From contig JAPJOH010000004.1 of assembly GCA_030826265.1 (NCBI GenBank), forward strand, positions 1 to 64,000: a stretch of 64,000 nt of DNA. Direction: 5' to 3'. The notes below the pieces were generated by a model. It had not been told where the DNA came from. It worked only from the letters and a program-made list of their open reading frames with translations, and did not search any database. Shown here piece by piece: positions 1 through 9,184 of the stretch; position 1 is the first letter of the stretch; every line of letters begins with the position of its first letter. Origin of the DNA: Collinsella aerofaciens. GTDB lineage: Bacteria > Actinomycetota > Coriobacteriia > Coriobacteriales > Coriobacteriaceae. The position numbers and the translations under genes were made by a program.

Positions 1-350
1 CCCCGCAGTGCCCGCTTCCCCCGAGAACAATTATCAGTGCAGGTAGAAAGCTTGCGGTTTTTCATGAAAAGCGGCTATGGTCGGGGTATCGAGTCAAACG
101 TAGTAGATGGCCCGATTTCGTGGCGAGCGTTACCAACTGATCCCCCGGGGACGGAGGAAAACGGATCATTTTGACCTGTTGGCTCCGAGTCGCACCCGTT
201 TTCCTGCGAAAACTTTCGTGTCTCAACTTCGGTGAGACATTTGTCTCACGCCCAAAATCAAATCTGGAACGTGTGTCACCTGCCCTAATTGTGTCTCATT
301 TCGTAACTTTAGGCTGATGCAAGGTTTGAGACAGTGAGAAGGGAGACGCG
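1..350. other. Intergenic region upstream of the adhesin gene
   Basis: No gene is seen here. Positions 78-173 are a diverged copy of the sequence at 6862-6958: they share the block around TCAAACGTAGTAGATGG and, further on, GGACGGAGGAAAACGGATCA. The copy is cut by the window edge, so its left arm cannot be judged. Positions 219-333 carry the TGTCTCA cluster listed separately. The region ends in the ribosome binding site GAAGGGA ahead of the ATG at 351. Confidence 0.7.
219..333. promoter_or_regulatory. Cluster of TGTCTCA/TGAGACA motifs, putative operator array
   Basis: The 7-mer TGTCTCA or its complement occurs at 219-225, 233-239, 242-248, 292-298 and 327-333, all just before the adhesin start at 351. 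The first two face each other across a 7-base spacer and could be a dimer site or a small hairpin. A regulator binding site is inferred from the density alone; no regulator is identified. Confidence 0.5.
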
Positions 351-3300
351 ATGAGTAAGTACACGAGGGGTCTCTTGGCGGTGATACTGGCCGTAGTGCT
401 GGTGTTGCCAGCCGCAGCATTCGCCATGCTGCCCGAGGCCAACGCCAGGTCCAGCACGGGAATGGACGGACCGATAATGACCGGAAAGGTCGTCGACCCC
501 GATACCAGCGGACGCTGGGAAATCTGGGCGGCAGGCCACGGCGGCAATAAGGTAACGACCCAAAACGTCGGCCGAATCTGGACCGATAAGACGGTCAAGG
601 CAACCGGGGAAAACGAAGAGTCGGACTTTTTGACCACGCTTTCGGCGATGTCCTCGACGTCTAATTCAACCGTGACAGTCACCACGCCACTTGACATCGT
701 GATGGTGTTGGATGCCTCCGGCTCGATGGATGATCCTATGGGTGGCGGAGATCGCACCAAGCGTATCGATGCACTGAAGAGCGCTGCGAACAGCTTTATC
801 AATACCATCGCCAAACAAAACGAGGCTATCGAGGGCGTTGATAGGCAGCATAGGGTTGCCATTGTTAAGTTTGCGGGTGATAAGACTGATAAGGTCGGCA
901 ATGACACGTACTATCAAGGCCAATACAAGTACAACCACTCGCAGGTAATGAAGGGTTTGACCGATTGCTCCGGCGGCAACGTGAAAGCTCTTAAGGATAC
1001 AGTTGCTGGAATCAAGCCAAGCGGTGCTACGCGTGCCGACTATGGTCTGGAACTGGCCGGGGATATCACTTCTGGTCGCGCAGATGCCAAGAAGATCGTT
1101 GTGTTCTTTACCGACGGCAAGCCAACGAGCTACAGCGAGTTTGATTCTGGCGTCGCCGATGCTGCCGTGACGGCTGCCAAGAACATGAAGGACAGCAAGG
1201 CCACCGTTTATACCATCGGCATCTTTAGTGGAGCGGACCCCGCTGCCGATCCCTCGAAAAAGGGGACAAGCGACGTCAACAAGTTTATGCACGCCGTGTC
1301 GAGTAATTATCCCGATGCCACGTCGTATGCGAGCGACGAGCTTGGCACACGCGCGGAAAACTCCGACTACTACAAGTCGGCGACCAATGCTGAAGAGCTC
1401 AAGAAGGTCTTCGACGACATCTCACAGGCCATCACATCGGAGCCGCCTTATCCGACCGAAATCCATAAGGGCTACGACGAGACCAAGTCCGGCTACATCA
1501 CGTTTACCGACGAGCTGGGCGACTTTATGCAGGTCGACGGATTTACCGAAGTCGTCATCAACGGCATGTCGTTTACCAAGGCGAGCAAGACGGTCAACAA
1601 AGAAACCAATACCGACACCTACGAGTTTTCCGGCAAGGCAAAAGACCTGCTCATCACCGTGCAGCGTGCTGGCGATGACAATCCCCGGAAGGGCGATATC
1701 GTAACGGTTAACATTCCTGCGTCGTTGATTCCGCTGAGTCACTTTAAGACCGTAGACGGCAAGCTTTCGGTCGACAACGTTAAGCCCATTCAGGTGAAGT
1801 ATGCCTCGAGCGTGAAGAGCGCCGCACTTGATAACCTGTTTACGCCCGAGAAGGTAGCAGGGCTCAAGAACTACATCGAGCATAATACGACTGTCGTTGA
1901 CGGCACCAAGACCGTGAACTTCTACGCGAACAAGTGGAGCGGTGGTGCGCTGGGTGATACGGTTGCGACCTTTGAGCCGGCCGACACCAACCGCTACTAC
2001 TACTTCCAGAAGCAGACTCCCATTTACGCGGATAAGGACTGCACGCAGCCTGCAAAGAATTCGCTGGCAGATACTGGCACCTATTACTACAAGGATGAGT
2101 TTGAGGAGCGGGGCTCGAACGGCGAGGCCAAGCCCGCCACTGCTGTCATCGAGTTTGTCGGCGGCGACGCAGCGAAGTTTGACGGCGCTCTTGTTGCCGA
2201 CGAGGACGGCAACCTTTCGTTTAGCGTGGGAACCGCGCGTTTGGCCTTTATCGATGAGCTCCACACTACCAAGGGCAGCGTGGGCGGCAACAGCACTGGT
2301 ACCGCGACCGACGTTCTCAACCCCAAGTGGAACAACGTGTCTGCCAAGGCGACCGCGACGCATGTCAATTCCTACCTGGGCAACAACGGCAAGATCAGCT
2401 TTGCGTATGACATGACGCCGGCAATGGTGAACACCAAGGCCAGCTTTGGCCTGACCAAGGTGCTCAAGGGTCGCGACTGGACGAATGCTGACGCGTTTGA
2501 GTTTGGCCTGACATCCGAGAGCGGCGCCCCGATGCCTGCGGCTAGGACTGCGACCGTGCGCAAGGCTGACCTGGACCAGGGCAAGGCTGCCATCGACTTC
2601 GGCACGATCGAATACACCGAACCTGGCACGTACGTCTACAAGGTCAGTGAAAAGCATGCCGGGACCACGATTGACGGCATCGCCTACAGCAAGAACGTCG
2701 CGGAGATCACCGTGACGGTAGCGCCCGACAAGAAGGGTGAGCTGAGCGCTGGCGTGAAGGTGACCTCGGGCGAGACCGAGTTCAAGAACGTTTACGCCAC
2801 GAATCCTGTTGAGTCCAGCGTCACCGACCAGATTACCGTGACCAAGTCTCTGACCGGGCGTGACCTTACGGCCGACGAGTTCAGCTTTGAGCTGCTCGAA
2901 ATCATTGACAAGGAAGTTAAGCCTGTCGAGACCGTTAAGAACGCCGCCGACGGCAAGGTGACGTTCAGTGCCATCAAGTACACCGAGATCGGCCAGCACA
3001 CCTACAAGCTGCATGAGGTTAAGGGCAACGCCGGCGGTATTGACTACGATGACGCGGTCTACACCATCGTGACGACCATCGCCGATAACGGCAAGGGCCA
3101 GCTGGTTGCCACGCACGAGCTGAAGGACGCCAAGGACGTCAAGAGCATCGAGTTCAAGAACGCCTACACCACGAATGCTACCGAGGCATCGCTTGCGGGT
3201 ATCAAGAATCTGCAGGTTGACGACGCTCTGACCCCGGCTGATATCACCGGCAAGTTCACCTTTACCGTGACCGGTGAAGAGGGCGCGCCTATGCCTGCGA

Positions 3301-6300
3301 GCACGAGCGTGCACAACGACGTTGACGGCAAGGTCGACTTTGGCAAGATCGCCTTTACGCTCGACGACCTTAACAAGGCTCTGGGCGAGAAGCCCGAGAA
3401 GCGCGAGCACACCTTTACCTACACCGTGACCGAGTCCGGCGAAGTGGCTGGCGTGACCAACGACGCCAAGCTGTCGCGCAAGGTTTCCTTCACCGTGACT
3501 GATGACGGCAAGGGCAATCTGAGCGTATCCCGCAAGCCGGACGGCGATGTGGCATTTACGTTCACCAATACCTATAACGTGACGCCTGTCGAGACGAGCG
3601 TTACCGACCAGATCACCGCGAACAAGGTCCTGACTGGCCGCAATCTCATGGACAGCGAGTTCTCCTTCGAGCTCGTCGAGGGCGACAAGGTCGTCGCCAC
3701 CGGCAAGAACGACGCCGAGGGCAAGATCACGATGGGCGCCGTGAAGTACGACAAGGCCGGCAAGCACACCTACACGCTGCGCGAGGCCAACGGCGGAACC
3801 ACCAGCAAGGGCATCACCTACAGTGACGCCGAGTACACCATCGAGACCACCATCACGGACAACGGCGACGGCACCCTCAAGGCCGAGCATGTCCTGAAGG
3901 ACGCCAAGACCGCAACCTTCAAGAACACTTACAGCGTGACCCCGACCGATGCAGACCTCGACTTTGACCTGAGCAAGGCCATCGACGGTCGCGAGTGGAC
4001 GGATGGGGACGAGTTCGGCTTTACCATTACCGCCCCCGATGGCGCTCCGCTACCCGATCCTGCAACCGTAACCGTGAGCAAGCACGATGCGAAGGACGGC
4101 ATTGCCGCCATCAAGTTCGGCAAGATTCGCTACACGGCTGCCGGAACCTACAAGTACGAGATCCGCGAGAACGCGGGTAATACGGTCGGCATGACGTATG
4201 ACTCCCACGTCGCGACCGCCGAAGTAACCGTGACCGAGGACGGCGAGGGCAAGCTGACCGCCAATGTCACCAAGAAGGAAAACGGACGCTTTACCAACAC
4301 GTACCGCACTGAGCTTAACTACACCGCGGCCGGCGGTCTGTGGCTCAGCAAGTATCTGGACGGCCGCCCCATGACCGAGGGCCAGTTCACGTTTACCGTG
4401 ACGCCTGCCGACGAGGCCTCGGCCAACGCGCTTGGCCTGCTGCCCGGAGCCAACAACTTCAAGTCCCCTGCGACGGCAGAGGCAACGGTCGGACTGATCG
4501 ACATTCTGGCTGGTCATGAGGTTAAATTTACGCAGGCTGACGCCGGCAAGACCTTCAAGTACACCGTGGCCGAAAAGAACGACGGCCAGCCCGGTTACAC
4601 CTACGATGACGCCGTACGCACGGTGACGATCGCCATCGCCGACGACACCGCCGGTACGCTCACTGCTACGACGACCGTTTCCGGTGGTCCCGAGGGCACG
4701 CATGAGACGGTCCACAAGAGTGGCGAGAACAAGGTCGAGAAAGCCCTGGTGCCGTTCCACAACAGTTACAGCGCTACGACCAACACGCCTGGTGGCACCG
4801 CTGCTCAGGTCGTTGCCACCAAGACTCTGACCGGCCGCCCGATGGCCGACGGCGAGTTCTGGTTCGGCATCGCCTATCAGGGTGAGCTTGTGGCATACGA
4901 AAACCTCAAGCCCAATATCGGCGGGCACGTGAGCTTTGATACGCTGCACTACGACACCAAGATGCTTGCTAATCTTGAGGCTGCTGGGCTTGCTTATCGT
5001 ACCGATAAGGACGGCAAGCTTGCCTGGACCATTAACTACACGGCCTACGAAGATTTATTCGGGCTGCCGAATGGCGTTTCCGCTACAACGTGGAGCTTTG
5101 GCTTTAAGGTTATCGTCGTCGACAACGGTGACGGTACCCTGACGGCAACGGTCGACTACGGCGGCGTCGAGCCCTTGTTCGAGAACGTCTACGGCGCCGA
5201 AGCCGTCGATGCCGCGCTCACCGGCACTAAGAAGCTCCAAGCTGCCGAGGGCCTGACCCCGGCTGACATCACGGGCAAGTTCACCTTTACCGTGACCGCC
5301 GACGAGGCTGGTGCCCCGATGCCCGAGCGCACGACCGCAACCAACGACGCGGCTGGCAACGTGGGCTTTGGCAAGATCCACTTTACGCTCGAGGACCTCA
5401 ACCGCGCTCTGGGCGTGACGACCGATGCTTCTGACGACGCATCGAGCGACGCCGAAGCCAACACCGGTGAGGCCGAGGTTGACGCCGACGCTGCCGAGAC
5501 CGATGAGTCCAACGACGAGTCCGATCCCGCAACCCCCACCGCTCCGCGCTCGCACACCTTTACCTATACGGTGACCGAGTCCGGTAGCGTCCCTGGCGTG
5601 ACCAACGACCCCAACGCCACGCGCAAGGTTTCCTACACCGTGACTGACGACGGCGCCGGACATCTGAGTGTCGTGCGCAACGGCGACGACGGTGCGGACT
5701 TCACGTTCACCAACACCTACGTCGTGGCGCCCACCGACTCTTCCGTGACCGATCAGGTCAAGACGGTTAAGCGTCTGACCGGACGTGACCTTGCAACCGG
5801 CGAGTTCACGTTTGAACTGCTCGAGGACGGCGTGGTTGTCGCCAGCGGCACCAACGACGCCAACGGCAACGTTACGCTGAGCCCGATCCACTACGAGGCG
5901 CCCGGTACGCACACGTACACGCTGCGCGAGGCTCGCCCGAACGCGCTTAGCCTGTACAAGGGTGTCACCTATGACGGCACGACCTACACCGTCGTGACCA
6001 CCGTCTCCGACAACGGCGACGGTACGCTGGCCGCGACGCACAAGCTCGAGGGAACCACCGAGTCGGCTGGCTTTACCAACAAGTATCACGCCATGCCCAC
6101 GCAGGTCTCCATCGGCGCCATTAAGGTGCTCGAGGGACGCGAGCTCAAGAAGGACGAGTTTAGCTTTAAGCTCGTTGGCGAGGACATCGAGTCTACGGTT
6201 ACCAACGATGCCGACGGCAAGATCAACTTCGACAAGCTCGAGTACGACGAGCCCGGTACGTACGTCTACACCATCAGCGAGGTCAAGGGTGACGAGGCCG

Positions 6301-6620
6301 GTATGACCTACGACAAGTCCGTCTTTACCGCGACCGTTAACGTGGTCGACGACGGCGAGGGCAACCTCAAGGCGAACGTTGCCTTTACCAAGGGCGACAA
6401 GAGCGTCGAGGGTATCGTGTTCAACAACACGTACAAGAAGCCCGAGACGCCCGTGCCGACGCCCGACCCCGGCACGCCCAAGACCGTGACGAACATCGTC
6501 AAGACGGTCAAGGGTTTCCTGCCCACCACGGGTGACCAACAGGCTGCCGCTCTGCTTATGGCATTTGTCATCGCCATGGCCGGCGTCGGAGCCCTAGTCT
6601 GGGGTATCCGTAAGCGCTAG
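351..6620 (+). CDS. Giant LPxTG surface adhesin: VWA domain plus ten pilin-type repeats
   Basis: This 2089-residue protein is probably a cell-wall-anchored adhesin or pilus-tip-like protein. A signal peptide covers about residues 1-32 (hydrophobic core, then AFA/ANA). A von Willebrand A domain follows, with the metal-binding motif DASGS at 121-125, ending near 365. From about residue 695 there are ten Spy0128/FctA-like repeats, starting near 695, 824, 946, 1084, 1202, 1329, 1484, 1621, 1800 and 1919, most opening with a KxLxGR..xxxEFxF motif. Such domains usually carry self-formed isopeptide bonds, but I have not mapped Lys-Asn pairs. Repeats 3 and 8 are close relatives; repeat 8 has an acidic low-complexity insert. 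The C-terminus has LPTTG, a hydrophobic segment and RKR, the class A sortase signal. No sortase gene is nearby. The gene is monocistronic, with a hairpin terminator downstream. Confidence 0.93.
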   Translation: MSKYTRGLLAVILAVVLVLPAAAFAMLPEANARSSTGMDGPIMTGKVVDPDTSGRWEIWAAGHGGNKVTTQNVGRIWTDKTVKATGENEESDFLTTLSAMSSTSNSTVTVTTPLDIVMVLDASGSMDDPMGGGDRTKRIDALKSAANSFINTIAKQNEAIEGVDRQHRVAIVKFAGDKTDKVGNDTYYQGQYKYNHSQVMKGLTDCSGGNVKALKDTVAGIKPSGATRADYGLELAGDITSGRADAKKIVVFFTDGKPTSYSEFDSGVADAAVTAAKNMKDSKATVYTIGIFSGADPAADPSKKGTSDVNKFMHAVSSNYPDATSYASDELGTRAENSDYYKSATNAEELKKVFDDISQAITSEPPYPTEIHKGYDETKSGYITFTDELGDFMQVDGFTEVVINGMSFTKASKTVNKETNTDTYEFSGKAKDLLITVQRAGDDNPRKGDIVTVNIPASLIPLSHFKTVDGKLSVDNVKPIQVKYASSVKSAALDNLFTPEKVAGLKNYIEHNTTVVDGTKTVNFYANKWSGGALGDTVATFEPADTNRYYYFQKQTPIYADKDCTQPAKNSLADTGTYYYKDEFEERGSNGEAKPATAVIEFVGGDAAKFDGALVADEDGNLSFSVGTARLAFIDELHTTKGSVGGNSTGTATDVLNPKWNNVSAKATATHVNSYLGNNGKISFAYDMTPAMVNTKASFGLTKVLKGRDWTNADAFEFGLTSESGAPMPAARTATVRKADLDQGKAAIDFGTIEYTEPGTYVYKVSEKHAGTTIDGIAYSKNVAEITVTVAPDKKGELSAGVKVTSGETEFKNVYATNPVESSVTDQITVTKSLTGRDLTADEFSFELLEIIDKEVKPVETVKNAADGKVTFSAIKYTEIGQHTYKLHEVKGNAGGIDYDDAVYTIVTTIADNGKGQLVATHELKDAKDVKSIEFKNAYTTNATEASLAGIKNLQVDDALTPADITGKFTFTVTGEEGAPMPASTSVHNDVDGKVDFGKIAFTLDDLNKALGEKPEKREHTFTYTVTESGEVAGVTNDAKLSRKVSFTVTDDGKGNLSVSRKPDGDVAFTFTNTYNVTPVETSVTDQITANKVLTGRNLMDSEFSFELVEGDKVVATGKNDAEGKITMGAVKYDKAGKHTYTLREANGGTTSKGITYSDAEYTIETTITDNGDGTLKAEHVLKDAKTATFKNTYSVTPTDADLDFDLSKAIDGREWTDGDEFGFTITAPDGAPLPDPATVTVSKHDAKDGIAAIKFGKIRYTAAGTYKYEIRENAGNTVGMTYDSHVATAEVTVTEDGEGKLTANVTKKENGRFTNTYRTELNYTAAGGLWLSKYLDGRPMTEGQFTFTVTPADEASANALGLLPGANNFKSPATAEATVGLIDILAGHEVKFTQADAGKTFKYTVAEKNDGQPGYTYDDAVRTVTIAIADDTAGTLTATTTVSGGPEGTHETVHKSGENKVEKALVPFHNSYSATTNTPGGTAAQVVATKTLTGRPMADGEFWFGIAYQGELVAYENLKPNIGGHVSFDTLHYDTKMLANLEAAGLAYRTDKDGKLAWTINYTAYEDLFGLPNGVSATTWSFGFKVIVVDNGDGTLTATVDYGGVEPLFENVYGAEAVDAALTGTKKLQAAEGLTPADITGKFTFTVTADEAGAPMPERTTATNDAAGNVGFGKIHFTLEDLNRALGVTTDASDDASSDAEANTGEAEVDADAAETDESNDESDPATPTAPRSHTFTYTVTESGSVPGVTNDPNATRKVSYTVTDDGAGHLSVVRNGDDGADFTFTNTYVVAPTDSSVTDQVKTVKRLTGRDLATGEFTFELLEDGVVVASGTNDANGNVTLSPIHYEAPGTHTYTLREARPNALSLYKGVTYDGTTYTVVTTVSDNGDGTLAATHKLEGTTESAGFTNKYHAMPTQVSIGAIKVLEGRELKKDEFSFKLVGEDIESTVTNDADGKINFDKLEYDEPGTYVYTISEVKGDEAGMTYDKSVFTATVNVVDDGEGNLKANVAFTKGDKSVEGIVFNNTYKKPETPVPTPDPGTPKTVTNIVKTVKGFLPTTGDQQAAALLMAFVIAMAGVGALVWGIRKR

Positions 6621-6633
6621 GCACGTCGACAGC

Positions 6634-6737
6634 GCCCGGGGCCAAAAGGCCCCGGGCGGCCGGCAGGGCTAAATTCCGACCTACTCCTACCCCCAGCCGC
6701 CACGGAGGCATCTCCCTCCTCCGTGGCGGCACTTTTG
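6634..6737 (+). terminator. Two stacked hairpins after the adhesin gene
   Basis: The first is a perfect 10-bp GC stem (6634-6643 with 6648-6657) around an AAAA loop, without a U-tract. The second is a perfect 13-bp stem (6696-6708 with 6718-6730) followed by ACTTTTGT, which fits an intrinsic terminator. Confidence 0.7.
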
Positions 6738-6748
6738 TGTGCCGGGGG

Positions 6749-6910
6749 CGCCACGAAACCGGCCCATCTACTACGTTTAGCCCCTTACCCCCAACCATGC
6801 CAAAAAACGCGAAGACAAAACCGCAGGTAGAACGCCTGTGGTTTTGTTCAAAACGAAGGTATGGTCATGGGTATCGCGTCAAACGTAGTAGATGGGCCGA
6901 TTTCGTGGCG
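6749..6910. repeat. Long inverted-repeat element, copy 1
   Basis: The 30-bp arms 6749-6778 and 6881-6910 are complementary with one mismatch. Inside, 6817-6827 pairs with 6835-6845 (one G-U), and ACCATGCC faces GGTATGGT, so the whole 162 bp could fold as one long hairpin. The right half is repeated at 78-127. There is no coding potential. It is a MITE-like or REP-like element; the class is unknown. Confidence 0.75.
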
Positions 6911-7002
6911 AGCGGTTCCGGCTGATCCCTTGGGGACGGAGGAAAACGGATCATTTTGGTCCCGCGAGGCTGGCGGAGGCACTCGTCCAGGGCCGCCCGA
7001 AC

Positions 7003-7154
7003 AAAACTATGCCGGTTTACGGGGCTGAGTTACGAGTCTCCAACCATGCCGATATTCGTGAAAATAAAACCGCAGGTAGACGAGCCGTCATTTTGCAGAA
7101 AACGCGGGTATGGATGGGGGTCCTGAGTTTGGCCCCGTAAACCGGCATAGTTTT
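7003..7154. repeat. Long inverted-repeat element, copy 2
   Basis: Perfect 23-bp arms at 7003-7025 and 7132-7154 enclose about 106 bp. The core shares CCAACCATGCC and AAAACCGCAGGTAGA with the element at 6749-6910, but the terminal arms are unrelated, so the two have a common core with different ends. No gene lies between 6621 and 7215. Confidence 0.75.
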
Positions 7155-7215
7155 GAAATGGCCTTAAATCGGTAGCAGCCATTTTGCTATGCCGGAACGG
7201 TCGGTCTTCGGGCAA

Positions 7216-7845
7216 CTACCCTCGCAGGTAGGCGATAGCGATCTGCGTGCGGTTGCGCAGGCCCATCTTTGCCAGGATTGAGCTGATGTGGTTGCGCACG
7301 GTGCCTTCGCCCATGTAGGCGGTGGCGGCGATCTCTTTGTTGTCGAGGCCGCGGGCGATGAGTTCGGCGACTTCGAACTCGCGGTCGGTCAGGCTGGCGA
7401 AGGCTGCGGGCCGGCGGGGCGTGCCCGCCTCGACGTCCGTTCCGTCAAAATCGATGTCCTCGATCGCCTTGCCCTCGAGCACGCGTTTGCCGTCCATGAC
7501 CTGCGCCAACGCCGGCGGAATGGCAGCGACATCGGTCTTGATCAGGTAGCCGCGGGCGCCCAGCTTGAGCGCCGACACAATGTACTCGTCATCCGAGAAC
7601 GTCGTCAGAAACACCACGCGCGCCGCAGGGTCGTGCTCAAGGATCTCGCGCGCGGCCGAAAGGCCGTCGCGTCCCGGCATCTGGATGTCGAGCAGCGCAA
7701 TATCGGGTGCGTGCTTGGCGTAGAGCGCCACCGCATCGTTGCCGTTGGCACCGGTGCCCACCACTTCGATCTGCGGCTGGGCGCCCAAGATAATCTTGAG
7801 CGAATCGACCACCAAGCGGTCGTCGTCGACAACGATGAGCCTCAT
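7216..7845 (-). CDS. NarL/LuxR-family response regulator
   Basis: This 209-residue DNA-binding regulator pairs with the kinase just upstream on the same strand; the two genes overlap by 4 bases. The receiver domain covers about residues 1-120, with the acidic pocket DDD at 7-9, phospho-acceptor Asp53 in LLDIQMPG and Lys103. A LuxR-type helix-turn-helix covers about 145-209 (LTDREFEVAELIARG...). The family and layout (kinase and regulator divergent from an ABC-2 exporter) suggest that it controls the exporter starting at 9185 in response to envelope stress or a peptide. That target is inferred. Confidence 0.93.
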   Translation of the reverse strand: MRLIVVDDDRLVVDSLKIILGAQPQIEVVGTGANGNDAVALYAKHAPDIALLDIQMPGRDGLSAAREILEHDPAARVVFLTTFSDDEYIVSALKLGARGYLIKTDVAAIPPALAQVMDGKRVLEGKAIEDIDFDGTDVEAGTPRRPAAFASLTDREFEVAELIARGLDNKEIAATAYMGEGTVRNHISSILAKMGLRNRTQIAIAYLRG

Positions 7846-8987
7846 CGGCCCTCATCTCCTTGCTGTTTGGGAACGGTGGCAAACACACGCCAGCCGCCGG
7901 CGCCGGCACGCGGGCCGGCGGTGAAGGTGCCGCCAAGCGCCTCGATGCGCTCGCGCATGGAGGCGAGCCCCATGCCCTCCGCGGTGCCGCGGCCGCTTGC
8001 TTGGACCTCACCCACGCCATCGTCGGTAACAATGAGCTGGTAAAACGACGGATGCTCCATGCACCGTACGGTGACGGTCTGGGCGCAAGCGTGGCGCATG
8101 GTATTGGAGAGCGCTTCGCGCAGGACCGCTGCAAAGCAGTTGGCGACGTTTGCGGGCGCATGTTCGGCCATAACTTCAAGCTCAATCTGCGGGCCGCCGT
8201 CCGAGCGTGTGCCTTCGACAATGCGTTCGAGCTGCACGGAAAGGTCGACGGCGTTGTCGTTGAGCGCGTGGACGCTGGTGCGCACAAGCTGGAGCGCCTC
8301 GTCAACCGTGCGTTTAACGTCGGCGAAATCGGCGGCGACGCCAGGCTCGTCGGCGTGGACCACGCGTAGGGCTTCGGCCTGCAGTGAGGCGCGCGTGAGC
8401 TGGTGCCCGACGTTATCGTGGATCTCGCGCGCGATGCGGGCGCGTTCGGCGAGCGTCGCGAGCTCGACTTCGTAGTCCTGGCGATCGGCAAGATCGCGGT
8501 TGCGCGCCTCGAGCGCGAGGGCTCGTTCCTGCAGCTCGTCGCGGGTGCGGCGCATGCGCCGCTGCTCGCGCTCCAACTGGGCGGTGCGTAGCGATAGCAA
8601 GGTGGCGGCAACCGAAAGGATGGCGGTTAACAGCAGCGTTCGGGTGGTGAGCACGCCACCACGAAGGTCCGCGACAAGCGCGCAGACAAACACGGCGCCA
8701 ATCGCCAGCGCGGGCCAGATTCGTTCACGGCGAACGCGTCGCGCGATGTCATAGAGAGCGAGAGGCGCAAACGGCACAAACGGCGGCACGAAGACAGCCG
8801 CGATGATGCAGGCGTAGCTCGCGGCCTCGCTCACACGGCGGGCGCGGTTTCCCTGTACGACCTCGGCCAGCGAGGTGGCAATAACGCCAAGGCAAAACGC
8901 CGCGACCAGGCGAGCGTCCACAGCAAGACCCATGGCGGCCGCAATACAGCACGCCAGCACGATCGATTTGTCGAAAAGCCTGTTCAT
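7842..8987 (-). CDS. Membrane sensor histidine kinase, HisKA_3 type
   Basis: This 381-residue kinase autophosphorylates on His and passes phosphate to the regulator at 7216. About four N-terminal membrane segments (residues 5-130) have no large outside domain, so it may sense within the membrane or through the exporter. A coiled coil (about 135-185) leads into the DHp helix with His190 in AREIHDNVGHQ. A GHKL ATPase domain follows, with an N-box like EALSNTMRHA and a G-box DDGVG. The start MNRLFDK at 8987 was chosen because the frame further upstream encodes an Arg-rich stretch without family character. Confidence 0.92.
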   Translation of the reverse strand: MNRLFDKSIVLACCIAAAMGLAVDARLVAAFCLGVIATSLAEVVQGNRARRVSEAASYACIIAAVFVPPFVPFAPLALYDIARRVRRERIWPALAIGAVFVCALVADLRGGVLTTRTLLLTAILSVAATLLSLRTAQLEREQRRMRRTRDELQERALALEARNRDLADRQDYEVELATLAERARIAREIHDNVGHQLTRASLQAEALRVVHADEPGVAADFADVKRTVDEALQLVRTSVHALNDNAVDLSVQLERIVEGTRSDGGPQIELEVMAEHAPANVANCFAAVLREALSNTMRHACAQTVTVRCMEHPSFYQLIVTDDGVGEVQASGRGTAEGMGLASMRERIEALGGTFTAGPRAGAGGWRVFATVPKQQGDEGR

Positions 8988-9184
8988 ACGGGTATTGTAC
9001 GCGAAGCCGCGCGTGGTGGAGGGACCGCCTGCGCAACCGTGACATTCCTCCCACGCGGCAAAGCGGGGACGTCGGCAGGCCGCACGGCCAAGCTCCGCAC
9101 TCGTGACAAAGCTCACTGGTGCGCGCCGCTCGCTCCTGCGATGATGCAATCGTACCGGGCCGCAATCAACAGAAGGGCCGCCTC

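Noticed and set aside
1422..3890. Antisense 822-codon open frame within the adhesin
   Set aside because: It results from the repeated, strongly GC-biased codons of the sense gene; it has a repeat-derived composition, no ribosome site and no domain.
7288..8043. Plus-strand 251-codon open frame over the response regulator
   Set aside because: It is a shadow of the two minus-strand genes with clear receiver and kinase motifs.
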